A DNA stretch of 37,175 nt, taken from positions 1 through 37,175 of the forward strand of contig DYOS01000022.1 of NCBI GenBank assembly GCA_020720405.1, read 5' to 3'. The position numbers were made by a program, and so were the translations under genes. Below the pieces are notes generated by a model. The model was not told the DNA's origin. It ran no database searches and was given only the letters and a program-made list of their open reading frames with translations. Below, in pieces: positions 16,753-24,709 of this stretch (the first letter of the stretch is position 1; the number at the start of each line of letters is the position of its first letter). This stretch comes from Caldithrix sp. (lineage in GTDB: Bacteria > Calditrichota > Calditrichia > Calditrichales > Calditrichaceae).

Positions 16753-17727
16753 TCAGTTGATCACTTCCCAGGTACTTGCGGTGAAGATGATCGGGCCGCC
16801 GTTTACGGAATGCTCAAGGAGATCATTTATATTTTCCCGGTCATAAATGACCAGGAAGCGGAACGGCCAGAACGCCAAGGTTGTACCTACTGCATTGCCA
16901 TTGCCAATCAAACCGCCAATCAGGTATCGGCCAAGAATCTGAAATTTACACAGGAAATCACCGCCGGCATTGGGCAGGTACATGGTACCATTGGTTACAC
17001 CCAGAGGAAGGATACTACTGTTTATCGTTATATCGTCTCCGGCTACCCAATTTCCGTTATTAATCCAGTTAAAAGTACCAAAGGTGATATCACCTTCAGC
17101 GAAGATCACATCCCTGCTGATAGCAAATACTGAGTTCACCGTGAGATTTCCGGAATAGTAGTGAGCCGGCCTGGCCAGATCACGCAGCACATCAAGATCA
17201 AAGCGGGGCATAAATGCGGCATGGTGCAAAATTTTTCCTGAGGGACTGGTGCTGACCAGCGATGCATTACCAGAGACATATATGCCATACCTGGCCACAT
17301 CAATGTAATTCACGGTTTTACGGATTCGTTTGGTGGTAAAAGCCATACTTCCGGTTGAGACAATTTCAAACTGGGTGCTGCCGATGAAATTCAACTGAAT
17401 ATCACAACTGGCCCCATTGCCCAGTTCCAGGGTTTCGGTATGACCGTGAAGAGACGTGATGGTAGCGTTATTCGAATTCATCCCGGCCGCGTGAACAGAA
17501 ATCGCCCGCATGGCATATTCAATTCCGGACTGGGCGGCATAAAAGGCCTGGCGGTCATTCAGATTAAAAGCATGCATTTTTTTATCAGCCAGAACAATGG
17601 TCACCATGGAAATCGCCATCATACCCATCAGAATCAGGAAAATCAGCGTATTGAGCAAGGCAAAACCACGCTGATTATTTTTAATTTCTGGCAAAAAACA
17701 TGGTTTGAAGTTCACTGCTTTCTCCAT
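16753..17727 (-). CDS. GspK/PilX-like minor pilin
   Basis: A 324-residue prepilin. The leader ends QRG, then FALLNTLIFLILMGMMAIS, with cleavage expected after Gly21. Mature position 5 is Asn instead of the usual Glu, as in GspK/PilX tip subunits, which lack the Glu needed to pair with a subunit below. YAAQSGIEYAMRA directly after the hydrophobic helix is the PilX_N-type signature. The C-terminal 250 residues are strand-rich, with many Asn and Gly, and unassigned. The ATG at 17727 overlaps the preceding gene by 47 bases; the frame continues to a TTG at 17736. Together with the I- and J-like genes it should form the priming tip complex. Confidence 0.8.
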   Translation of the reverse strand: MEKAVNFKPCFLPEIKNNQRGFALLNTLIFLILMGMMAISMVTIVLADKKMHAFNLNDRQAFYAAQSGIEYAMRAISVHAAGMNSNNATITSLHGHTETLELGNGASCDIQLNFIGSTQFEIVSTGSMAFTTKRIRKTVNYIDVARYGIYVSGNASLVSTSPSGKILHHAAFMPRFDLDVLRDLARPAHYYSGNLTVNSVFAISRDVIFAEGDITFGTFNWINNGNWVAGDDITINSSILPLGVTNGTMYLPNAGGDFLCKFQILGRYLIGGLIGNGNAVGTTLAFWPFRFLVIYDRENINDLLEHSVNGGPIIFTASTWEVIN

Positions 17728-18196
17728 TGATCTCAACCGTCAATTCAATTTGGATATAAACAATTTCGGCCAGTGAGACAGCCGGATCCAGATTCTCATC
17801 CAAAAAAGAAAAAGGGTTATTTTGAACATGGCTGATAATGGTATTCCAGGTTTCCCCGGCCCCTTCCTGACGCTGAAGAGCACCGCCAACCGTTTTACGG
17901 AAGGTTATCTGTTCTCCGGCTTCATTCAGGTAACGCAAATATTCTCCGCCGCCAGTCAGACAGATGGCCTGAAGACTGGACTGTTCAATTCCCTGAAGCT
18001 CATTTCTGAGCACCCCGAGTGCTTTGCGCGGTTCCCAATGCGACACGGTCCGGTCCATGACCATATTAAAAGTCTGGACATTAACGCCAAGCAAGCCGAA
18101 GGTAAACAGTGAAAGAATACCAAGCAGGGAAATAACAATAACCAGCTCTAAAAGTGTAAATCCGCCCTGGCGGAAATTTTCAGTGCGGGTCTTCAT
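17681..18196 (-). CDS. GspJ/PilW-like minor pilin
   Basis: A 171-residue prepilin with leader MKTRTENFRQGG and cleavage before FTLLELVIVISLLGILSLFTFG (Glu at mature position 5). After the helix, a globular domain contains HWEPRKALGVLRNELQGIEQ, the pattern typical of J-type subunits, and strands ending LQTMFFARN. The start overlaps the previous gene by 17 bases and its end overlaps the K-like gene. Position between I- and K-like genes supports the J assignment; the globular part on its own is not diagnostic. Confidence 0.75.
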   Translation of the reverse strand: MKTRTENFRQGGFTLLELVIVISLLGILSLFTFGLLGVNVQTFNMVMDRTVSHWEPRKALGVLRNELQGIEQSSLQAICLTGGGEYLRYLNEAGEQITFRKTVGGALQRQEGAGETWNTIISHVQNNPFSFLDENLDPAVSLAEIVYIQIELTVEINGESSELQTMFFARN

Positions 18197-18623
18197 ACTG
18201 CGTCAACCTCATGCTCAGCGCGACACCATTTGGCAGCATGGGGTGGGTCACAACCACATCCACCTCCCAGCCGTCAATCCCTTCATCACCCCAGCCCGAA
18301 AATCCTGTTACCGTCACTACCCGGTGATAATTGTCCGGCAAATCCTCATCAACTTCAAACTGATCCGGGTCATCGGCCCAGTCCCAGTTTATTTCTTTTA
18401 TTCCGGTTATTTCTTCCATTTTGCTTTCTGCGTGCAGAAAAGCCTGTTCAACAACATTACCGCGGGCTGCAAAAATGGAAACCTGACCAAAGATGCCAAA
18501 AACAAAGGGCACCAGAACGCCAAGCAGAACAATGGCCACAACCATTTCGATCAGGGTAAAACCGCCCTGTTTCTGAAATTCTGCGCCATGAGAATACTTG
18601 TTGACGTTCTGCAAAAAGGTCAT
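18180..18623 (-). CDS. GspI/PilV-like minor pilin
   Basis: A 147-residue prepilin with a 21-residue leader ending QGG, followed by FTLIEMVVAIVLLGVLVPFVFG. The HAESKMEEITG segment after the helix is the common AE.KMEEI motif of GspI/PilV proteins. The remaining part is acidic (GIKEINWDWADDPDQFEVDEDL) with Tyr and Trp-rich strands. Spacing is 9 bases from the upstream pilin gene and a 17-base overlap with the J-like gene. It is expected to sit in the I-J-K tip complex. Confidence 0.8.
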   Translation of the reverse strand: MTFLQNVNKYSHGAEFQKQGGFTLIEMVVAIVLLGVLVPFVFGIFGQVSIFAARGNVVEQAFLHAESKMEEITGIKEINWDWADDPDQFEVDEDLPDNYHRVVTVTGFSGWGDEGIDGWEVDVVVTHPMLPNGVALSMRLTQYEDPH

Positions 18624-18632
18624 ATCGGTTTA

Positions 18633-18995
18633 TCATTCCACAATTATACTGCCACCCGAATAGGATACGGTGAACCTGCTCTGATCGGCTTTCAGCGGTT
18701 CCTCTCCGTTTGAAAAAAACGCAGTCGGGTCGGTGTTGTAATCATCAACGGCATCAGCCATCGAAAACCCGGGTGTTTCCAGTACTTCTTTGGCAAAGTG
18801 CAGGTGGATGGCATCATGAATGGCCTGCCTGTTCGCTGAATCGGCAGTTTCCGCACTGCGGGTTTTCATATCCGAGTAACGGACAACGGCAATTCCGGCC
18901 AGGACGCCAAGCACAACAATTACAATCACCAACTCGATGAGCGTGAAACCAGAATCGGCGCTGCGTTTACTCGACAGTGACGGCACCAGCGGCAA
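18633..18995 (-). CDS. Type IV pilin / GspG-like pseudopilin, second tandem copy
   Basis: A 120-residue prepilin. It has a 16-residue leader, then FTLIELVIVIVVLGVLAGIAVVRYSDM, with Gly16/Phe17 cleavage and Glu at mature position 5. The C-terminal part (ADAVDDYNTDPTAFFSNGEEPLKADQ) clearly matches the preceding gene's pilin, so the two are tandem paralogues. The start is uncertain: no ATG is available, and the TTG at 18995 lies 29 bases inside the upstream gene; a GTG three codons later is also possible. Translation is probably coupled to the first copy, which would lower its yield relative to it. Confidence 0.85.
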   Translation of the reverse strand: MPLVPSLSSKRSADSGFTLIELVIVIVVLGVLAGIAVVRYSDMKTRSAETADSANRQAIHDAIHLHFAKEVLETPGFSMADAVDDYNTDPTAFFSNGEEPLKADQSRFTVSYSGGSIIVE

Positions 18996-19305
18996 ATTCT
19001 ACTGAAAATGCACTTCCGTCGGCCTTGGTCGGCGCATTTCCATCCTGGAAGAACGAGCCCGGATCTGCGTTGTAATCATCAACTGCATCGCTCAGCGTGT
19101 AAGATGCGTCAGCCGAAACTTCGGTTCCGAAATGCATCATAATCGCTGCTTCGATGGACCGGGCATTGGCTGTCTCGGCGGCCGTTTCAGCACTTTCCGA
19201 AAGATCGAAATATCTCGGTACGGCAATCGCAGCCAGAATACCCAGAATAACGATAACAACAACCAGCTCAATTAAGGTGAAACCACCCTGATTTGATTTT
19301 GACAT
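18967..19305 (-). CDS. Major-type type IV pilin / GspG-like pseudopilin, first tandem copy
   Basis: A 112-residue prepilin with a short basic leader (MSKSNQGG) and FTLIELVVVIVILGILAAIAVPRYFDL; cleavage falls between Gly8 and Phe9, Glu at mature position 5. The Ala-rich helix continues to SIEAAIMMHFG, followed by a compact Asp-rich loop (SDAVDDYNADPGSFF) and two C-terminal strands. The loop might bind calcium as in GspG, which is inference. There are no cysteines, so no disulfide D-loop of the PilA kind. The strong AGGAGG 8 bases before the ATG, the best ribosome site in the operon, fits a highly made major subunit. Confidence 0.88.
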   Translation of the reverse strand: MSKSNQGGFTLIELVVVIVILGILAAIAVPRYFDLSESAETAAETANARSIEAAIMMHFGTEVSADASYTLSDAVDDYNADPGSFFQDGNAPTKADGSAFSVEFAAGAVTVE

Positions 19306-19330
19306 GAGTTAATCCTCCTGTTAGTTATGG

Positions 19331-20530
19331 TTAGAACATTTTCATCATATCCCACATGGGTAAAAACATGGCTAAGGCCAGAAGAAGAATCATACCGCCC
19401 AGACCTATAGTGATCACCGGTTCGATCAGTGAAGTCAGATTGGCCACGGTATCGGAAACTTCATGACTATAGTACTCAGAAACATTATTCAGCATATCAT
19501 CCAACGAACCGGATTTTTCACCGATCGAGATCATCTCAATCAGGAGTGGAGAAAAATACTTGCTCTGCTTCAGCGAATTGGCAATTTCCTGGCCCCGGAT
19601 AATCCGTTCTGAAACCAGACTGAGCTCCCTTCTATAAACGGCATTCTCCATTGTTTCCTGCATTATCGAGAAAGTATTGGTTATGTTTAGCCCGGTCCGG
19701 TTCATGGTGTAAAACAGCTTGGAGAAACGGGAGAGATTAACCTTGTTTACAAAATCGCCAATAACCGGCAGAGATAACATCAACTGGTCGAATTGCAGCC
19801 GGCCGTTGGGCGTACGGATATAAAACCAGACTCCGGCAATTAGCCCACTGATGGCAAGGACAATCAGAATGCCGTAATGCATAATCGCATAGTGCATTCC
19901 AATCAGGATTCTCGTTGGCAGAGGCAATTCCATTTTCTGGGCCTGAAACATCGGTATAAAATTTGGAATAACCATTGTTGTAAAAACGATAAAGGCGCCA
20001 ATCAATCCGATAGTGACAAACACCGGGTAACGCAGTGCCTTCTTCACTTCTTTACGCATCCGGCTGTCATCCTCGATAAACCGGTAAATATAATTCAGCG
20101 TCTCTTCCAGCGTCCCGCTGACTTCGCCCACCTTGATCGAATTGACAAAAATGGGCGGAAATACTTTTGGAAAGCGGCCGAGCGCACTGGACAGCGTGCT
20201 GCCCTGTTCAATATCATGGCTGATCGATTCAACCACTTCCTTGAAGTTTTCATCTGAGGTCTGTTCTTTTACCGCTCTGAGGCTGGAAACAATGGGCAGC
20301 CCGGCCTTTAATAAAGTATAAAGCTGCTTTGTAAAATGAAGAATGGTGACATCTTTTATTTTCAGATTGAATTGATCGGTTCTTTTTTTAGACTTGATCT
20401 CGGTGACATTGATAACCACCATGCCCAGTTCACGCAATTGTGTCATCACATCGCCGGAATCACGGCCGAGAAGCACACTTTCAATCATCCGGCCTTCGCT
20501 GTTTACTGCTCTGTACTTAAAATTCGGCAT
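19331..20530 (-). CDS. pilC: Type IV pilus platform protein PilC/GspF
   Basis: A 399-residue polytopic inner-membrane protein on which the PilB and PilT ATPases act. It has two T2SSF repeats: about 70-190 (LYTLLKAGLPIVSSLRAV, VFPPIFVNSIKVGEVSGTLEE) and about 270-395 (LFYTMNRTGLNITNTFSIM, FSPLLIEMISIGEKSGSLDDML). The duplicated GE.SG.L pattern is diagnostic. Membrane helices are near 168-190, 215-235 and 368-392, and the C-terminus PMWDMMKMF is typical. It sits between pilD and the first pilin gene with 15-25 base gaps. The ribosome site is weak. Confidence 0.95.
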   Translation of the reverse strand: MPNFKYRAVNSEGRMIESVLLGRDSGDVMTQLRELGMVVINVTEIKSKKRTDQFNLKIKDVTILHFTKQLYTLLKAGLPIVSSLRAVKEQTSDENFKEVVESISHDIEQGSTLSSALGRFPKVFPPIFVNSIKVGEVSGTLEETLNYIYRFIEDDSRMRKEVKKALRYPVFVTIGLIGAFIVFTTMVIPNFIPMFQAQKMELPLPTRILIGMHYAIMHYGILIVLAISGLIAGVWFYIRTPNGRLQFDQLMLSLPVIGDFVNKVNLSRFSKLFYTMNRTGLNITNTFSIMQETMENAVYRRELSLVSERIIRGQEIANSLKQSKYFSPLLIEMISIGEKSGSLDDMLNNVSEYYSHEVSDTVANLTSLIEPVITIGLGGMILLLALAMFLPMWDMMKMF

Positions 20531-20545
20531 ATTATTTTTTCTTTA

Positions 20546-21304
20546 TCAGAATAAATTCAGGTACACGTTTGCAATACTATCGCCAAAAAAAATAAAAATT
20601 AAAGTGCTTAGTGAGAGAAAGGGACCAAACGGCACCAATCCGGCTTGAAATCTGAATGATCCAAGGCGCATAATAGCAGCAAAAACAAGAACCATCACCG
20701 CTCCGGTATAGAAAGCAAGCAGGCTGAATTTCCAGCCGATAACCAGGCCGGCTGCCGACATCAGTTTAACATCACCCAGACCAAGGCCATCTTTCCGCAA
20801 TACAAAGCGGGATAATAAGGCCAGCGCATAAAGGGTGATACCGGTGATCAGCGCCCCACTCATGACGAACCGCCAGCTCCTGACCTCAAAAATAACATTA
20901 TAAACCAGAAAGAAAATTACAAACAAAAGAAGAATCCGGTCCGGAATAAGCAGAACATCAAGATCGATAAATGAAACGGCGATGAGGACATAAGCTAATA
21001 ATACAATCAGGAAAAACTCCGGTCTGAAACCAAACCGGCTGAAAGAATAAAGCGTGACCAGTGCCGAAATAAATTCCACGAAAAAATAGCGCACCGAAAC
21101 AGGCGCATGGCAGAATGCACAGCGTCCGCGCAGAAAAACAAACGACAGTAGTGGAATATTCTGATACCAGCGTAAAGGTTGATGGCAGTGCGGGCAATGG
21201 GAAGCCGGCTTAACCAGCGACTCACCTTTTGGCAGGCGATGGATGACCACATTCAGAAAACTGCCGGCTATGGCACCAAATACAAAGATAAACGACTCAA
21301 TCAT
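20546..21304 (-). CDS. pilD: Prepilin peptidase / N-methyltransferase
   Basis: A 252-residue membrane aspartic protease that cleaves prepilin leaders after Gly and N-methylates the new terminus. Residues 11-22 (AIAGSFLNVVIH) and the two CxxC pairs Cys37/Cys40 and Cys62/Cys65 belong to the methyltransferase/zinc region. The protease motifs are FIDLD....PD (Asp114, Asp116) and GLGDVK (Asp178). About seven hydrophobic helices follow. The start overlaps the pilB stop by four bases (ATGA type), so the two are coupled. It should process all five prepilins encoded downstream. Confidence 0.96.
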   Translation of the reverse strand: MIESFIFVFGAIAGSFLNVVIHRLPKGESLVKPASHCPHCHQPLRWYQNIPLLSFVFLRGRCAFCHAPVSVRYFFVEFISALVTLYSFSRFGFRPEFFLIVLLAYVLIAVSFIDLDVLLIPDRILLLFVIFFLVYNVIFEVRSWRFVMSGALITGITLYALALLSRFVLRKDGLGLGDVKLMSAAGLVIGWKFSLLAFYTGAVMVLVFAAIMRLGSFRFQAGLVPFGPFLSLSTLIFIFFGDSIANVYLNLF

Positions 21305-23619
21305 AAAAGCCTGAAATCTACTTTTTCACCAGTTTGGTCAGGTTTTTGACCTGTTTCTTCCTTTAGTTCTGTTGCAACGGATGTTCTCCTGGCCGAGCGA
21401 TCGAGCATGCGCCGGATTCGGGCTACCAGAATATCGCGCTGAATAGGTTTGGTCAGATAATCGTCAGCACCAAGTTCGAGCCCGCGCAGTTCATTTTGGG
21501 ACGACTTCATGCTGGTCAGCATCAAAACCGGGACATTGGCTGTTTCCGGAGCAGCCCGCAAATGCTGTAAAAATTCATAACCATCCATTCTCGGCATCAT
21601 TATATCCAGAAGAATTACATCCGGTATTTTCCGGGTTATCTCTTCAAGGGCGGAAATACCATCAGAGGCTTCACGTACCGTCATATTGGTGGTTTTCTCA
21701 AGTATGGTCCGGATCATAGTCCGGGCTACATTAAAATCGTCAACAATCAAAACGTCCGGGCGGAATTCCGCTTCGGGCACGGGGCTATCCCCGGCCGGCA
21801 GACCGGTCAGCGGATGCGGCTCTTCTGTTTCATTGGCCGGGATAATCTGGTCTGCCTCGGGCAGATTGGGCTGGCTGGCCTCCGGTACAATTCGGGCGGA
21901 AGAGACCCCTGCCGTTTCTTCACCGTCATCAACGGTGGAATGCATGTTCCGTAACACTTCTTTATAATCGGTAATGCCATCGGCCACCAAAGACAGAGCA
22001 TCTTCAAACAGGTTGCGGAAACCTGCTTTCCGGGCATGACTCCGGATTTCCTGCAAATTGGTCTGACCGCCGATCAGCTGTTTGAGCTCATTATCGATGA
22101 TCAGGATTTCATAAACCCCGATCCGCCCCTTATAACCGGAATAATCACATTTCGGACAACCCTTGGCCTCAAAGGTCTGCGGCTGATGGCCAAGACTGTT
22201 TAGCATTTTGGACAGCTTCGGATCGATCTGATCTGCCTGAACGCTGACCTTGCAATGCGGACATAGTTTGCGGACCAGACGCTGGGCGACAATGCTTTGG
22301 ATGGAATCGGTAATTTTTACAACATTGATTCCCATATCCATCAGACGGGTGATGGTGGCAAAGGTATCGTTGGTGTGCAATGTGCTCAGCACCAAATGCC
22401 CGGTCAACGCGGCCTGGATGGCGATTTCCGCTGTTTCGCGGTCCCGTATTTCACCAACCAGGATAACATCCGGATCCTGGCGCAGAAATGAGCGCAAAGC
22501 GCTGGCAAAGGTGACACCGGCTTTTTCATTAACCTGAACCTGGTTTATACCTTCAATCATATATTCAATCGGGTCTTCGATGGTCAGAATATTGTTGGCC
22601 GTGGAGCGAATGCGGTTAATGGCGGCATACAGTGTGGTGCTTTTTCCCGAACCGGTTGGCCCGGTTACCAAAATCATACCCTGCTTAAAACCGAAGCACT
22701 CTTCCAGCAATTTCTGGTTGTGGCCGCGGATACCCATTTTGGCAAATGAAACCATGGCTTTGCGTTTATCGAGCAGGCGGATGACCACCTTTTCACCAAA
22801 AGTGGTCGGCAGAACGGATACACGAAGATCGATATCGGCATCGTCAATATAAATTTTGGCTTTGCCATCCTGCGGTTTGCGGGTTTCAGCAATGTTCAGC
22901 GATGAAATAATCTTGATCCGGCTGATCAGCGTTTGATGGGCGGTGCGCGGCAGCTCGACCACATTCCTTAGAACACCGTCAATCCGGTAACGAACCAGAA
23001 CTTTCTGCTCTTTGGGTTCGATATGGATATCGCTGGCACCGCCTTCAGCGGCATCGAACAAAATCTGGCTGACCAGGCGGACCACCGAAGAATCCTGCGC
23101 CGCCTCATCACCTTCAATGCGCAGGTTTACCGAACGTGTTTTCCCGTCCATGTATGAATCGATAAATTTGTCCGGTGTGAAGTATTCACTGATTTTGAGA
23201 TTTATCTGTTCTTTATAGGCGAAATAGGTTTTTACATACTTCCCGGTCAGCTGCTCAATTTCACCTTCGGCTTCCAGGTTGGAGGTATTAAAACAAGCGA
23301 CATGAATATGTTTATCAACTGATTTAAAGGGAATAAGCAGATGCCGGCGGCAGAAATCCTCAGGAAATTTTTTGATCAGCTCGCCATCTACCTGAACTTT
23401 ATCCAGATCAATGGTCGGGATTTTTAAGGCCTTCTCGATAAAAACAGCAATGTCTTCTTTTTCCAGATAACCGTTTCCGGTCAGGATATCAAAAAAGTAA
23501 TCATCCTCCGCAAAGCGCCGGGACAGTTCATCAAAAAGACCCTGTTCAATAATCTGATAATACAAAAGGGCTTCGACGAGCCAGTCATCATTAAATTTTT
23601 TCTTTGTTTGTAAAGCCAT
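21301..23619 (-). CDS. pilB: Pilus extension ATPase PilB/GspE fused to a C-terminal receiver domain
   Basis: A 772-residue protein. Residues about 1-150 are a degenerate T2SSE_N/MshEN region. About 180-560 is the hexameric ATPase: GPTGSGKSTT (Walker A near 320), DPIEY Asp box, VILVGEIRDRET, LSTLHTNDT, and a CPHC...CPKC zinc clasp (about 453-490), as in PilB/GspE and unlike PilT. After an acidic, Pro-rich linker (about 565-618) comes a full CheY-like receiver domain (about 620-740): the acidic pair in LIVDDF (near 626), phospho-acceptor Asp near 672 (DVILLDIMMPRMDG), Thr/Ser switch (MLTSMKS) and the YLTKP lysine. The fusion would place pilus extension under direct phosphorelay control. It is the first gene of the operon; no sensor kinase lies in the window. 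Confidence 0.93.
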   Translation of the reverse strand: MALQTKKKFNDDWLVEALLYYQIIEQGLFDELSRRFAEDDYFFDILTGNGYLEKEDIAVFIEKALKIPTIDLDKVQVDGELIKKFPEDFCRRHLLIPFKSVDKHIHVACFNTSNLEAEGEIEQLTGKYVKTYFAYKEQINLKISEYFTPDKFIDSYMDGKTRSVNLRIEGDEAAQDSSVVRLVSQILFDAAEGGASDIHIEPKEQKVLVRYRIDGVLRNVVELPRTAHQTLISRIKIISSLNIAETRKPQDGKAKIYIDDADIDLRVSVLPTTFGEKVVIRLLDKRKAMVSFAKMGIRGHNQKLLEECFGFKQGMILVTGPTGSGKSTTLYAAINRIRSTANNILTIEDPIEYMIEGINQVQVNEKAGVTFASALRSFLRQDPDVILVGEIRDRETAEIAIQAALTGHLVLSTLHTNDTFATITRLMDMGINVVKITDSIQSIVAQRLVRKLCPHCKVSVQADQIDPKLSKMLNSLGHQPQTFEAKGCPKCDYSGYKGRIGVYEILIIDNELKQLIGGQTNLQEIRSHARKAGFRNLFEDALSLVADGITDYKEVLRNMHSTVDDGEETAGVSSARIVPEASQPNLPEADQIIPANETEEPHPLTGLPAGDSPVPEAEFRPDVLIVDDFNVARTMIRTILEKTTNMTVREASDGISALEEITRKIPDVILLDIMMPRMDGYEFLQHLRAAPETANVPVLMLTSMKSSQNELRGLELGADDYLTKPIQRDILVARIRRMLDRSARRTSVATELKEETGQKPDQTGEKVDFRLL

Positions 23620-23949
23620 ATTTATTCACGTTTCTGCATAGTTTTATGCAGTTAATATCGGAATTCTTGTTTATATCTTAAGTGGCGATATTAAAGCAGG
23701 TATTACTCTTCGATGCATCAATTTTCTGATGAATTCAGGCTCGAAATTTTCCGGTTTTCCCGATTGAGGAATTCCGATCCAAAAGCAAATGTTCTCTGCA
23801 TCATCTGTCCGAAAAGATCGCACCGGCTGGGAGATATCTTTAACACCCAGGGCCTGAAAGTAATAAATTTAGCTGCACATTTGTGCCGGGCAGGTCTGGT
23901 AACCGGAATTCCGGAAATGTAAATAACCCATAAATGAAAGGAGTTTACC
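23620..23949. promoter_or_regulatory. 330-base divergent intergenic region upstream of the pilus operon and a GNAT gene
   Basis: It holds no credible gene. A perfect 9-bp dyad, TTAATATCG (23652-23660) and CGATATTAA (23686-23694), lies 33-75 bases before the pilB start, and a small hairpin, TGCATA/TATGCA (23635-23650), is in its probable leader. A 12-bp palindrome CCGGAATTCCGG (23903-23914) lies 36 bases before the GNAT start. No clear sigma70 promoter is visible for either gene, so the pilus promoter may be of another class. Confidence 0.35.
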
Positions 23950-24447
23950 ATGCTTGTTACGGATCGTCTGAATATGCAATGGCCTGAGAAACATCATGCA
24001 AATTTTATTTACCGGTTACTGAACAGCCCGGCCTGGCTGCAATTTGTCGGCGACCGGGGCATAAAAAATCTGAGCGATGCGGAGAACTACATCACCAATA
24101 AACTTCAGGCCGGCTTCAGTGAACATGGTTTTGGTATGTATATCATGGAGCGCAAGTCGGATGCAGAATGTATCGGAGTCTGCGGGCTTATTCAGCGCAG
24201 CTATCTTGACCGGCCGGATATTGGTTTTGCCGTTTTACCGGAGGCAACAGGAAAGGGATATACCAGCGAAGCGGCAAGTGCTGTTTTAGCTTACGCCAGA
24301 CAGGAACTAAAACCCGGTCAAATTTACGGAATTACAACTGAGGATAATCTGGCTTCACAGCGTGTGCTGACCAAGCTGGGTTTGGTCTACCAAAAAGACA
24401 TAAAAGATGAACAGGGTGAAAAGCTGATGCTGTTTTCTACCCTGTAA
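23950..24447 (+). CDS. GNAT-family N-acetyltransferase, RimJ/RimL type
   Basis: A 165-residue acetyltransferase expected to move an acetyl group from acetyl-CoA to an amine. The RimL-like layout is visible: N-terminal TDRLNMQWPEKHHANFIYRLLNS, then GVCGLIQRSYLDRPDIGFAVLPEATGKGYTSEAASAVLAYA, with the acetyl-CoA pyrophosphate loop EATGKGYTSEA (near 100), and C-terminal TTEDNLASQRVLTKLGL (the N..S..VL.KLGF motif). The substrate cannot be inferred; relatives act on ribosomal proteins, antibiotics or small metabolites. AAGGAG lies 9 bases before the ATG. It is transcribed away from the pilus operon and appears monocistronic. Confidence 0.88.
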   Translation: MLVTDRLNMQWPEKHHANFIYRLLNSPAWLQFVGDRGIKNLSDAENYITNKLQAGFSEHGFGMYIMERKSDAECIGVCGLIQRSYLDRPDIGFAVLPEATGKGYTSEAASAVLAYARQELKPGQIYGITTEDNLASQRVLTKLGLVYQKDIKDEQGEKLMLFSTL

Positions 24448-24628
24448 AACTTTAAGGGATGGTGTAATAATGTGGCTGACCTTGAAGCAGGAAGGAGAAA
24501 GTGAATTTAGAACCGGTAGTTTTATTCCTTTATACATCCATTCCTGCAGGCCGGTTTTTTTAAAGAGAGATTAAGATTCATCAATATTTTTAAATCCGAA
24601 CTACTGGTTGCGATGCTGTTTGTTCGGT

Positions 24629-24657
24629 TGATTCTCTAATTTTGAATCCTTAAGATT
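24629..24657 (+). promoter_or_regulatory. Putative promoter for the small barrel gene
   Basis: TTGATT (24629-24634), 17 bases, TAAGAT (24652-24657), about 50 bases before the ATG at 24710. Same layout as the clpC, enoyl-reductase and LVIVD-gene promoters. The rest of 24448-24709 shows nothing coding. Confidence 0.4.
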
Positions 24658-24709
24658 CCGGTTAGAAAACTGTTAATTCAATTTACCACATCTCGTAGGG
24701 CAGAAGATT

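Noticed and set aside
18024-18713. 229-codon open frame on the plus strand
   Set aside because: Antisense to three prepilin genes with clear leader and helix motifs; composition is that of a mirror frame.
23713-23922. 69-codon open frame in the intergenic region before the GNAT gene
   Set aside because: No ribosome site upstream of its ATG, no recognisable fold, and it overlaps likely regulatory DNA; treated as chance.
24494-24555. Possible terminator after the GNAT gene (AACCGG ... CCGGTT with T run)
   Set aside because: Only a 6-bp stem with a loop of about 36 bases; not stable enough to list.
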